A stretch of 52,106 nucleotides of DNA from Alphaproteobacteria bacterium (GTDB taxonomy: Bacteria; Pseudomonadota; Alphaproteobacteria; Rickettsiales; SXRF01), in NCBI GenBank assembly GCA_020054105.1, contig JAGVLW010000081.1, positions 1-52,106 on the forward strand, written 5' to 3'. The position numbers were made by a program, and so were the translations under genes. The notes under the pieces were generated by a model, which worked only from the letters and a program-made list of their open reading frames with translations, searched no databases and was not told the DNA's origin. Of this stretch, positions 8,543-16,424 are shown piece after piece (the stretch's first letter is position 1; each line of letters starts with the position of its first letter).

Positions 8543-10480
8543 CTAGAATTTCCAGAGGATCTGGCCGATCAGGCTGCGATCGGTTTCGACTTGCGGCTGC
8601 GTTGGAAATTCCTTGTGGGGATCGATCAGGTTCCTGCCGATCAGGCTGATTTCGAGGCCAGGCATAGCCAGCCAGGCGATCCTTGTATCGTAGCGCACAT
8701 AATCGTTTATCGGCGCGGACAAATGATCGACGTAATAGATCATGTTGTCCCAGTGCACCGTGTCACTCAGGTTATAATAGGACTGTACGGAAAACTGGTT
8801 GCGCGGCGCCAGCAGTTCGCTCGATTCCAGTGAAATGGCCGTGCCGGGAAATACACGTAGATTCATCGTTAAATAGGTATAGCTTCCAGCCAGCCGCCAA
8901 TCGTTGTTGATGTTCCAATTGGCAGCAATTTCCGCCCCGTATACCTGCCCGGAACCCAGATTATTATATGCGTAAGGAATAATCGTACTGCCGTTGCTGC
9001 CGGTAAAGAATGCACCCGCCGTAGCGATGGTTTGCAGCTTGTCGAAATCGTTGAAAAATAGCGCCGTATCGAAGGAAAGATTGCTGGCGGGCTGGATACG
9101 GTAACCCAGTTCATAAGCGATCAATTCCTCCGATTTTTGGTTAGGATTACCTATAATGCGGGATTTGGTCGGTCCCGCCGTGACTAGCCCGAGTACGTTG
9201 ACATCTTCCTCAATGCTGCTGGGGGTGCGCACCGCACGCGAGATAGCGCCCCAAAGCGTTTGGTTCTGGGTAAGATGCCAAGCAAGCCGGGTGCTCGGCT
9301 GGATCTCGAACCCCGTGAAATTATTATGCTCGAATTTAGAACCCAGCGTCAGATAGAGCGTCTCGGGTACCAGCGCATATTCATCTTGCACGAATGCATT
9401 GACAATATGCTGCAGGTCATAGCGGTCATTGACACTTGCCGAAAAGGTGCTGACCAAATCCAGGTAATTAAGGCGTGCGCCGGCTCCCCAAACGAAATTA
9501 TTACGCTCATCCAGGCGGATTGTCTGCTGAAGCTGAACATCCGCCGTGCTGACATGTTGATCGAAATTCGACTCGAGCCGTGCATAATGATCGATATACG
9601 TCTGCAAACTCAGTTCCGAATCCTTCGAGATTTTATGATTCCAACGCCCCAGCAGGTTGCCGCCATAAGAATCGTCGGTGCTGATGACGGTTTCCCTGAA
9701 GGGCGAAACCAACGTCCATGTGTTCAGACTGGCATCCTGCCCGCCGCCATAAGCGTCGCCTTGCAGCGTATAGGTATCTTTGTCGGCGCTTTTGCCATCC
9801 AGGCGGAATCCAGTGCGGCCCTTGTACCAGCTTGCCGCATCCACATATTGGGCGTAAGCGCGATAATAGCTGTTATCATTGGTCTTCCCGCCATGCCGCG
9901 CTTCGTACATCCCGTTGCCTTTGCTGGTGGTGGTCGCCGACACCAGGTTGCCCTGCGTATCCTCGGCCGATTTGGTAATGATGTTGATGACGCCGTTTAC
10001 CGCATTGGCACCGTAAAGGCTGGCGCCGGGGCCGCGTATCACCTCGATGCGGTCGATATCATTGATCGAGGTGCTTTGATCGCCCCAATACACCCCGGAG
10101 AATACCGGCGTATAGATGGCGCGTCCGTCGATCAGCACCAGCAGTTTATTATTAAGCGTGCCGTTAAACCCGCGCGAGGATACTGCCCAACGGTCGGAGG
10201 ATGATTTAGCGACTTGCATCCCCGGAACCAGTCGCAACGCTTCGGGAATCGAGTAAATCCCCGCCCGCCGCAATTCCTCCTGGGTAATGACGTAGACGGC
10301 CGCCGCCGTATCGCCGAGCCGCTGCGAGCGCTTGGCGACGGATGTGACCGTAAGGGCGGAGAGATCCTGCGCGAGGATTTCGTCGAATTCCGTATCGACA
10401 GCAGGAATATTTTTTGCATAGGCAGGGGAAAGCGTCAGGCTAATGGCAATAAGCCCATAGAATAAGGAAATTTTATACAT
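8543..10480 (-). CDS. TonB-dependent outer-membrane receptor
   Basis: 645-residue receptor. The signal peptide ends near AYA (residue 22). The plug domain (about 40-165) has the typical VYVITQEELRRAGIYSIPEALRL run, RGFNGTLNNKLLVLIDGR and IEVIRGPGASLYGANAVNGVINI. The remaining part is a 22-strand-type beta barrel with many aromatic strand ends, finishing in a terminal Phe (ILWKF), as outer-membrane proteins do. A TonB box cannot be fixed with certainty. First gene of the operon with YfiR, hybrid kinase and response regulator, which suggests a sensory or signalling role as well as uptake. Ligand unknown. Confidence 0.92.
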   Translation of the reverse strand: MYKISLFYGLIAISLTLSPAYAKNIPAVDTEFDEILAQDLSALTVTSVAKRSQRLGDTAAAVYVITQEELRRAGIYSIPEALRLVPGMQVAKSSSDRWAVSSRGFNGTLNNKLLVLIDGRAIYTPVFSGVYWGDQSTSINDIDRIEVIRGPGASLYGANAVNGVINIITKSAEDTQGNLVSATTTSKGNGMYEARHGGKTNDNSYYRAYAQYVDAASWYKGRTGFRLDGKSADKDTYTLQGDAYGGGQDASLNTWTLVSPFRETVISTDDSYGGNLLGRWNHKISKDSELSLQTYIDHYARLESNFDQHVSTADVQLQQTIRLDERNNFVWGAGARLNYLDLVSTFSASVNDRYDLQHIVNAFVQDEYALVPETLYLTLGSKFEHNNFTGFEIQPSTRLAWHLTQNQTLWGAISRAVRTPSSIEEDVNVLGLVTAGPTKSRIIGNPNQKSEELIAYELGYRIQPASNLSFDTALFFNDFDKLQTIATAGAFFTGSNGSTIIPYAYNNLGSGQVYGAEIAANWNINNDWRLAGSYTYLTMNLRVFPGTAISLESSELLAPRNQFSVQSYYNLSDTVHWDNMIYYVDHLSAPINDYVRYDTRIAWLAMPGLEISLIGRNLIDPHKEFPTQPQVETDRSLIGQILWKF

Positions 10481-10670
10481 GATTGAAATTCCCGATAGGG
10501 TGAGGTGATGTTAACAAATATAACTGCATATAAAAAAGCCATAAGGAGTCGAATAGGGAAAGTCTTTACAGGTTTCTTATATCCAAGCGTGCAGTGAGTA
10601 TGGCTTCCTGAGGAAGGATTTCCTAAATTCATGCATGCTGAATATGTGTAACCTTATGAGGAGATTAACC

Positions 10671-11297
10671 ATGAAAAACTATAGCAACGGATTCGTGATC
10701 GCAGGGCTGGCAACGCTTGTATCCACCAGCGCGCTGGCAGCCATCAAAGACATCAAGGATATGGGAAACGGCAGCCAGGTGAACATCACCGGCACGGTCG
10801 ATACGGTAAGAAACGAGCGTAAATTCCTCCTGCGCGACGCAAGCGGCACGATCGCTGTGGAGATCGCCTCCAACCAGTCGGTAGTGCTCAAGCAAGGCGA
10901 CACGGTGGCGGTCACCGGCGTGGTGGATAAGGGCATGCTCACCACCGACATCAATGCCAGCCAGGTCACCGTCCATAAAAACGTCGCCCAGGCTGTCGGC
11001 GATACGATTGAAAGCCGCACCGGCGTTTCGCTGGAGGGTGCTACCACCTATAGCATCAACAGCCTGCCCAAGGAAGGGCTGGTGAAAGTATCGGGCAAGG
11101 TAACCGATGTCGATAACGAGAAGAAATTCACCGTTGCCGATGACACCGGCTCGATCAAGGTGGATGTCCAGTCCCCCGAAACCGCCGCGCTGACCAAGGG
11201 CGCCGAAGTGACGGTGATCGGCTATGTCGATAGCGGCATGCTCGGCAAGGACATCAATGCCAGAAAAGTCCTGGTGGTCGCGGACGCCGCCCGCTGA
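10671..11297 (+). CDS. Periplasmic tandem OB-fold (YgiW/YdeI, BOF) protein
   Basis: 208 residues from the ATG at 10671, chosen because AGGAG lies 7 nt upstream; an in-frame extension to 10635 lacks such a site. A signal peptide ends at ALA. Two similar OB-fold (bacterial OB-fold/YgiW) units follow: VNITGTVDTVRNERKFLLRD...VVDKGMLTTDINASQVTV and VKVSGKVTDVDNEKKFTVAD...YVDSGMLGKDINARKVLV. Single-unit YgiW/YdeI proteins are envelope stress-tolerance proteins; the doubling is unusual. Flanked downstream by several hairpins. No operon partner. Confidence 0.82.
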   Translation: MKNYSNGFVIAGLATLVSTSALAAIKDIKDMGNGSQVNITGTVDTVRNERKFLLRDASGTIAVEIASNQSVVLKQGDTVAVTGVVDKGMLTTDINASQVTVHKNVAQAVGDTIESRTGVSLEGATTYSINSLPKEGLVKVSGKVTDVDNEKKFTVADDTGSIKVDVQSPETAALTKGAEVTVIGYVDSGMLGKDINARKVLVVADAAR

Positions 11298-11329
11298 TAC
11301 GCCATGCACCGTTAACTATATAAAACTAA

Positions 11330-11349
11330 CAAAATGCTGTCGCATTTTG
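11330..11349. repeat. Perfect 8-bp hairpin CAAAATGC-tgtc-GCATTTTG
   Basis: Eight-base stem with a TGTC tetraloop, 33 bp past the tandem OB-fold gene. The right half, TGTCGCATTTTG, recurs exactly at 15807-15818 between the divergent signalling genes. Role unknown; could be an RNA hairpin or a protein site. Confidence 0.4.
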
Positions 11350-11419
11350 ACGCTGCCTACGGCGCGGCCAGCTTGGCTTTCGGCCTAAGCTGGCATAGCC
11401 AATAAAATGTATTGGCTAT

Positions 11420-11448
11420 AAAAGGGAGCGCATGCCGCGCTCCCTTTT
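11420..11448. terminator. Intrinsic terminator
   Basis: Stem AAAAGGGAGCG / CGCTCCCTTTT followed by further T residues. It lies 120 bp past the tandem OB-fold gene and just ahead of the phospholipase D gene, so it separates the two transcripts. Confidence 0.8.
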
Positions 11449-11475
11449 TCTTTTGGATATGATAGGTTCCTGCCT

Positions 11476-12567
11476 ATGTCTTCCGCCAAGCAAGATACTT
11501 CGATGCATTCCTGGCGCTTCTTCTACCGGCCCAACGAAACCTGGGATGCGATGTACCGCGATTGCCAGGCGGCGCGCACCTCCATCGAGTTCGAGCAATA
11601 TATCATGGAAAATGACGCGGTCGGGCGGCGTTTCATGGAGCTGTTCATCGCAAAGGCCAAAGAAGGCTTAAAAATATTCCTCATCTGCGATACGTTCGGC
11701 AGCGCCATGCTCGTGCGCTCGTCGCTGGTCAAGCAACTGCGCCGCCATGGCGGGCGGCTGCATTTTTACAATGCCATCAATGTCTGGACGATCGTGATGC
11801 CGTGGCGCTGGTTCCCGCGCACCCATACGAAAACCCTGCTGATCGATTCTTCCATCGCCTATACGGGCGGCGTGTGCATGGCCGAGCGCATGCGCCATTG
11901 GCGCGACACGCATATGCGCGTCACCGGCCCGGTCGTCGAGCAGATCCGCCAGGCTTTCGACGACATCGAAAACCGGATCCTACGAAAAAAAGCCAAACGG
12001 ATGCGCCTGCGCCGGAACCATCGCTTCCTCTATTTCATCAACCGCCCCAAGCAAAAACATTGCGGCGTGTATAACGAGCTGGTACGGGCAGTAAGCGAGG
12101 CGAAGCAATATATTTACATCACCAGCGCGTTCTTCGTCCTCAACCGCCGTTTCCTTGCCTTGCTCAGGCAGGCGCAGGCGCGCGGCGTCGACATTAAAAT
12201 ACTGGTGCCGGAATATTCCGACGTATGGCCGGCCGATTGGATATGCCTTTCCTATACGCCGCGATTTTTGAAGGCGGGCCTGCGCATCTTCCATTACCAG
12301 GAAACCGTGCTGCATAGCAAAACCGCCATCATCGACGATAGCTGGGCGACGGTCGGCAGCACCAATTTCGACGTCATCAGCTTTTTTTATAACCGCGAAG
12401 CCAATATCGTGATAACCGAGAAAGAGGCCATCGCGGATTTGAAACAGCAATTCTTCGCCGACTTGCATTGCAGCACGGAATTGACCTGGGAGGGCTGGCG
12501 TAACGTTCCCTTGTGGAAAAAACTGGCCGGCCGCGCCGCCAGAATGTTGAAGGTGTTTTTTCAATGA
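11476..12567 (+). CDS. Phospholipase D-family cardiolipin synthase-like protein
   Basis: 363-residue enzyme with two HKD motifs: HTKTLLID around His117 and HSKTAIID around His280. The second is followed by the GSTNFD box typical of cardiolipin synthases. There is no N-terminal membrane pair as in ClsA, so it is closer to ClsB/ClsC-type proteins, at a slightly shorter length. It would transfer phosphatidyl groups between phospholipids at the inner membrane. Its stop overlaps the next start by 4 bp (ATGA), so it is coupled to an endonuclease/exonuclease/phosphatase protein, a pairing also seen in other cls loci. Confidence 0.88.
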   Translation: MSSAKQDTSMHSWRFFYRPNETWDAMYRDCQAARTSIEFEQYIMENDAVGRRFMELFIAKAKEGLKIFLICDTFGSAMLVRSSLVKQLRRHGGRLHFYNAINVWTIVMPWRWFPRTHTKTLLIDSSIAYTGGVCMAERMRHWRDTHMRVTGPVVEQIRQAFDDIENRILRKKAKRMRLRRNHRFLYFINRPKQKHCGVYNELVRAVSEAKQYIYITSAFFVLNRRFLALLRQAQARGVDIKILVPEYSDVWPADWICLSYTPRFLKAGLRIFHYQETVLHSKTAIIDDSWATVGSTNFDVISFFYNREANIVITEKEAIADLKQQFFADLHCSTELTWEGWRNVPLWKKLAGRAARMLKVFFQ

Positions 12568-13313
12568 CCACCATTTTGATGAGCAATCTCGGTTATCTGC
12601 GCGGCATCGACGGCTGCCTGGCCAACCATTTTCGCTATGCCCATCGTCATATTTATTGCTCGCGCCAGGTGCAAGATGCCTGCCTCAAGCAGATAACGGA
12701 GATAATAGAACGCGAGCAGCCCGACATATGCTGCTTCGTGGAAATCGACAAGGGCTCCGCGCGCACGCGCCCCTTCAACCAGCTGGAAGCTTTGGTCACC
12801 GAGCAATATCCTTTTTTCGACATCGAGAATAAATACGGGCCGCTCAGCCGCCTGCGCTCGCTGCCGCTGACGCGCGGCAAAAGCAACGGCTTCCTCGCCA
12901 AGCAGAAGCTGCCTTACGAAAAGATTTTTTTCACCCACGGCACCAAGCGGCTGATCTATAAAATCACCCTCGCGCCGGGCGTGACGCTGTTTTTCGCGCA
13001 TTTCTCGCTAAAAAAAGTCACGCGCGCACAGCAGCTACTGCAAGTGCGCGCGCTGCTGAAGGAAACGCCGGGCGAGATTATCCTGCTGGGCGATTTCAAC
13101 ATCCATAGCGGCTTCGGCGAGCTGGCGGCGTTGCTGCATGAAAATAACCTGGTGCTGATGAGCCAGGAGGAAGTGCCCACTTTCCGCTTTCACACCGTGC
13201 AATTGCCGCTGGATTTATGCATCTGCTCGCACGGCATCGCCAAGCGCGCGCAGCTGAAAATCATCCCGCAGCCCTATTCCGACCACGAGGCGCTGCTGCT
13301 GACGCTTGCGTAA
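12564..13313 (+). CDS. Endonuclease/exonuclease/phosphatase family protein
   Basis: 249 residues. Metal-dependent EEP fold: Glu in CCFVEIDKGS, LLGDFNIHS (the characteristic GDFN box) and the final SDHEALLL box with the catalytic Asp-His. The start at 12564 overlaps the stop of the phospholipase D-like gene (ATGA). The substrate could be DNA or a phospholipid head group. The coupling to a cardiolipin synthase-like gene favours a lipid phosphoesterase, as inference. Convergent with mlaC, whose stop is 1 bp away. Confidence 0.87.
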   Translation: MTTILMSNLGYLRGIDGCLANHFRYAHRHIYCSRQVQDACLKQITEIIEREQPDICCFVEIDKGSARTRPFNQLEALVTEQYPFFDIENKYGPLSRLRSLPLTRGKSNGFLAKQKLPYEKIFFTHGTKRLIYKITLAPGVTLFFAHFSLKKVTRAQQLLQVRALLKETPGEIILLGDFNIHSGFGELAALLHENNLVLMSQEEVPTFRFHTVQLPLDLCICSHGIAKRAQLKIIPQPYSDHEALLLTLA

Positions 13314-13314
13314 A

Positions 13315-13923
13315 TCAGGGATTTGCCTGCGCCTTGGCCTGGACCTGCTCGATCAGCTTATCCATGCCGTCTTTTTGCACCACCGCCCCGAAATCCGAGC
13401 GCTGCGTCGTAATCAGGCTCACGCCCTCGATGATGATGTCGATGATCTTGAACTGCCCGCCCTCGGCGGCGCGCAACCGGTAGCCGGCCTGCACTTCCTG
13501 CTCCTTGGCGTTAGGCGAGTTCACCTGCATGCCGACGGTGAATTGCCCGTCGGATTCCGCTTTGGCGCCGGTAATGGTGTATTTGCTGCCGGCATAATCG
13601 GCGAAGTTAGTCGTATAGCGCGCCAGTAAATACTCCCGGTACGCCGCCAGATAGCGGGCACGCTGGTCCTCGGTCGCCTTTGCCCAGCCCTGCCCCAGCA
13701 CGAAGCGACCCATCCATTCCATATCGACATGCTCGGAAAATAGCTGGCGCAATTGCTGCTGTTTTTGCGCCTCCGCCGCCTGGCCGTTTACTACCGCGAG
13801 CACTTTCTTTCCCACCTCGTCGACAAACCGGCGGGCGCTGTCCGCATCCGCCGCCTGGACAGAAACGACGCTCAGCGGCAGGAAAAATAACAAACATAAC
13901 ACCATCAGGCTTCGACGCAGCAT
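13315..13923 (-). CDS. mlaC: MlaC/Ttg2D family phospholipid-binding periplasmic protein
   Basis: 202 residues. The signal peptide ends at QAA or VQAAD. The mature part has the MlaC layout: ARRFVDEVGKKVLAVV, LRQLFSEHVDMEWMGRFVLGQ, a LLARYTTNFADYAG helix, and a C-terminal FKIIDIIIEGVSLITTQRSDF region that forms the lipid cavity. MlaC shuttles phospholipid between the MlaA and MlaFEDB complexes, keeping outer-membrane asymmetry. The other mla genes are not in the window, so it stands alone here. Ends 1 bp from the convergent EEP gene. Confidence 0.9.
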   Translation of the reverse strand: MLRRSLMVLCLLFFLPLSVVSVQAADADSARRFVDEVGKKVLAVVNGQAAEAQKQQQLRQLFSEHVDMEWMGRFVLGQGWAKATEDQRARYLAAYREYLLARYTTNFADYAGSKYTITGAKAESDGQFTVGMQVNSPNAKEQEVQAGYRLRAAEGGQFKIIDIIIEGVSLITTQRSDFGAVVQKDGMDKLIEQVQAKAQANP

Positions 13924-14039
13924 ACGCTCTCCTTAACAGATTGTGAGCGAATGCTGGCAAACTCCGGCTAAGTTCGCCATTTGCGGGTAACGCTGATTTT
14001 ATAAAATCGACGTTAAGGGGAAACGCTCGCGAAAAATCC

Positions 14040-14516
14040 CTAGGATTTCAGCGGATCGGAAGCATGCGCCGCCTGCTCGCGGTGATGCTCAGTCTGCGCG
14101 ATTTGCGCCTTGATGTCTTTTTCGCGGGTCTGCCAATATTGCTCGATATAGGGCTCGATCTTGGAGCGGGTGAACGGCTTGATGATATAGCCCTGCGCGC
14201 CTTTTTGTCTTGAAGTGACGATATCCTCCGGCAATTTGCTGCCGGTCAGGATGACGACATAGGCATCGGGCTCGCGCGCGCGCAGATAGTCGAGCAGCTC
14301 GAAGCCGTTGCCGTCGGGCAGGTCGATATCGAGGAAGGTCATGTCGGGCAGGCATTCGTCATAGCGCGCCTTGGCGTCCTCGACCGTGCGTGCGAACACG
14401 ACCTTATGCTGCGGCAGCGCATGCTTCATCTCCCGCGAAAACAGCGTATGGTCTTCCACCACCAGTATCACCAGGTCGGGGTAATAGGCCTTGCGGATGC
14501 TGTCATGCTCGCTCAT
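14040..14516 (-). CDS. Receiver-domain protein with C-terminal helical tail
   Basis: 158 residues from the ATG at 14516, which overlaps the stop of the preceding receiver gene (ATGA); longer in-frame extension is less likely. A receiver domain shows VVEDH, phospho-acceptor Asp in TFLDIDLPDGNG, ILTGSK and Lys in IIKPF. After it comes about 35 residues of charged, probably coiled tail (REKDIKAQIAQTEHHREQ) with no known output domain. Last gene of the kinase-receiver-receiver operon running from 15747. Confidence 0.85.
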   Translation of the reverse strand: MSEHDSIRKAYYPDLVILVVEDHTLFSREMKHALPQHKVVFARTVEDAKARYDECLPDMTFLDIDLPDGNGFELLDYLRAREPDAYVVILTGSKLPEDIVTSRQKGAQGYIIKPFTRSKIEPYIEQYWQTREKDIKAQIAQTEHHREQAAHASDPLKS

Positions 14517-14959
14517 AGCTTGTCCCCGCGCTGGTACGATTGCTCGATCTGCTTGCGCACCATGGCCTGGTAGATGCTCTGGCGGATGGTAGCACCACTG
14601 CATTCGCCCTTGATGAGAAATTCCTGGGCGCCGCCATGCAGCGCCTGGTGGATGATGTCCATGTCGGAATAGCCGCTCAGCACAACGATAGGTAACTCGG
14701 GAAACGCATCGTGCACGTCGTTGATGGCCTTGGTGCCCTTGGCATCCGGCAAATTGAGGTCGAGCAGCACGGCGTCGACGGCGATACCGCTGCGCAGGAG
14801 ATCCAGCCCCTCTTCCAGCGATTCTTTGCGCGTGATGTTGAAATTGTAAAACGATTCGCCATGGATCATCGCCTTGGTGATGGCGGCGGCGTCCGTCCGC
14901 GAATCCTCGATCAGAAGGACAGTGATGTCTTCCGGATCCACCATTTGTGCTAACTGCAT
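14513..14959 (-). CDS. Receiver-domain protein (Rcp1-like)
   Basis: 148-residue single receiver: LLIEDSRTDA at the acidic pocket, phospho-acceptor Asp in VLLDLNLPDAKG, VVLSGYSD, and Lys in FLIKGECSG. The IKGECSG segment with a following IRQSIYQAMVRK helix is almost repeated in the plus-strand receiver at 15992, so the two are paralogues. The style resembles the small Rcp-type receivers that partner bacteriophytochrome-like kinases. It overlaps the kinase end by 10 bp and the next receiver by 4 bp, so all three are one unit. Confidence 0.87.
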   Translation of the reverse strand: MQLAQMVDPEDITVLLIEDSRTDAAAITKAMIHGESFYNFNITRKESLEEGLDLLRSGIAVDAVLLDLNLPDAKGTKAINDVHDAFPELPIVVLSGYSDMDIIHQALHGGAQEFLIKGECSGATIRQSIYQAMVRKQIEQSYQRGDKL

Positions 14960-15747
14960 AATGCCTCCTGGGTTAACTCTGGCAGCGTGAAATAAACCCG
15001 GCTGCCTTTTTGCAAGGCGGATTCCACCCGGATGGCGCCGCCATGCGATTCGACGATCTTACGCGAAAGCGCCAGCCCGGCGCCGATACCGGGATAGGCC
15101 TCTTTGGTATGGAGCCGCTGGAAAAGGGTAAAAATAATGCCGTGATATTCTTCGTCGATGCCGATGCCGTTATCCTCGACGCAAAATTCCCAGCCCTTGC
15201 CCAGGCGGCGCGCCGAGATATGGATCTTGACAGGTTCGGGCCCGCGAAACTTTATCGCATTGTCGAGCAGATGGGCAAATAGCCGCGTCATGCGCCCGCG
15301 ATGGCCGCAAACCTGCGGCAGCTTTGCACAGGTGATCGTGGCGCCGCTGGCGTTTATCTCGGCTTCCAATGTGGTGATGGCGGTGGCGACGACGGCATCC
15401 ATGTCGAGAAGCGTATGTTTGACGGGAAAAGTTTCCAGCCGCATATATTCGAGCAACCCGTCGAGCAGTGATTGCATATGCGAAGACTGGCTCACGATCA
15501 TGCGCAGGGCCGCGCCCGCCTTCTCATCGGCAGCAATGGCCGGATGCTCGCTCAACTCATCGCAGCCGACCGACATAATGCGCAGCGGCGCACGCAGATC
15601 ATGCGAAGCAATGTAGCTGAATAATTCGAGATCGGCGCGCAGGCGCTGCGCTTCCGACAGCGCCGCCGGATTGTCTTCTTCCGGCATCATCGCCGTCGCA
15701 TTGGGTGTAATGGAAAGCAGGTTCGGCTGCATAAAATCTCGGCACAT
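14950..15747 (-). CDS. Histidine kinase (phytochrome-type transmitter, no sensor domain)
   Basis: 265 residues, soluble. It has only a short leader and then the transmitter: H-box FSYIASHDLRAPLRI with the phospho-His, N-box LFAHLLDNAIKF, G1 VEDNGIGID, F-box FTLFQRLHTKE and G2 GIGAGLALSRK. The SYxxSHDLRxPLR form is that of bacteriophytochrome and related kinases, but no GAF, PAS or PHY domain precedes it, so the input must come from a partner. In-frame starts also exist at 15732 and near 15687; none has a strong ribosome site. Operon with two receivers. Confidence 0.87.
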   Translation of the reverse strand: MCRDFMQPNLLSITPNATAMMPEEDNPAALSEAQRLRADLELFSYIASHDLRAPLRIMSVGCDELSEHPAIAADEKAGAALRMIVSQSSHMQSLLDGLLEYMRLETFPVKHTLLDMDAVVATAITTLEAEINASGATITCAKLPQVCGHRGRMTRLFAHLLDNAIKFRGPEPVKIHISARRLGKGWEFCVEDNGIGIDEEYHGIIFTLFQRLHTKEAYPGIGAGLALSRKIVESHGGAIRVESALQKGSRVYFTLPELTQEALCS

Positions 15748-15991
15748 AATAATCCAGTAAATTATAAGGCCAACGTTATAAAGGATCCATTATTTAAACG
15801 GTTTTGTGTCGCATTTTGGACAGATTTTATGCGCCATATTTTTTGCAAATTTAGTTCAAATTGCAGCTATCTTTTGCGTCCGGCGCTAATCCAATGCCTT
15901 AGCCGGAAAATGGCGCTGAGCAATAAAAATATGGGTATTTTATTCGTATTGAGCGTATAATTGGTAAATTGACTTTAACCAGGAGGAGACG
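15748..15991. promoter_or_regulatory. Divergent promoter region of signalling genes
   Basis: 244 bp between the minus-strand kinase and the plus-strand receiver, AT-rich and without a credible ORF. It holds TGTCGCATTTTG at 15807-15818, repeated at 11338-11349. The plus-strand receiver has AGGAGG before its ATG. I could not assign convincing -35/-10 pairs. Confidence 0.5.
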
Positions 15992-16402
15992 ATGTTCGCC
16001 GACGTGCTTGGGATAGAAAAAATCCCGGTTCTGTTAATTGAGGATTCACGCAACGAAGCGCATGCGACAGAGCGGCAGCTCTACGCCATCGACGATGAAT
16101 TCGACCTCACCCGCGTCGGCCGGCTCGAAGAAGCGCTATCGCGCATGGCGCATAAAGACTTCAGCGCAGTGATCCTCGATCTCGGCCTGCCCGATTCCAG
16201 CGGCCCGCAATCGATCAAGACCATCAGCGAGCAATTTCCCGCGCTGCCCATCGTCGTCCTCAGCGGCCACGGCGATGCGGCGACCGTGCGCTCGGCTTTA
16301 GAGTATGGCGCACAGGAATTCTTGACGAAAAGTAACTGCTCGGGAAACATGATCCGCCAGGCGCTGCTGGGCGCCATCATCCGCAAATCGCTGAAACACT
16401 AA
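15992..16402 (+). CDS. Receiver-domain protein, paralogue of 14513-14959
   Basis: 136-residue receiver: LLIEDSRNEA, phospho-acceptor Asp in VILDLGLPDSSG, VVLSGHGD, Lys in FLTKSNCSG. Overall it follows the minus-strand receiver at 14513 closely (both have GAQEFL.K..CSG..IRQ). CCAGGAGGAG is placed well before the ATG. It is followed by the MHYT kinase, which begins about 20-75 bp later and is its likely partner. No output domain. Confidence 0.88.
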   Translation: MFADVLGIEKIPVLLIEDSRNEAHATERQLYAIDDEFDLTRVGRLEEALSRMAHKDFSAVILDLGLPDSSGPQSIKTISEQFPALPIVVLSGHGDAATVRSALEYGAQEFLTKSNCSGNMIRQALLGAIIRKSLKH

Positions 16403-16424
16403 TATCGCTTGAGTGCGCATGTAA

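Noticed and set aside
9260..10204. 314-codon plus-strand ORF over the TonB receptor
   Set aside because: Antisense shadow: the minus-strand frame encodes clear receptor motifs, and the plus-strand frame has no recognisable domain or ribosome site.
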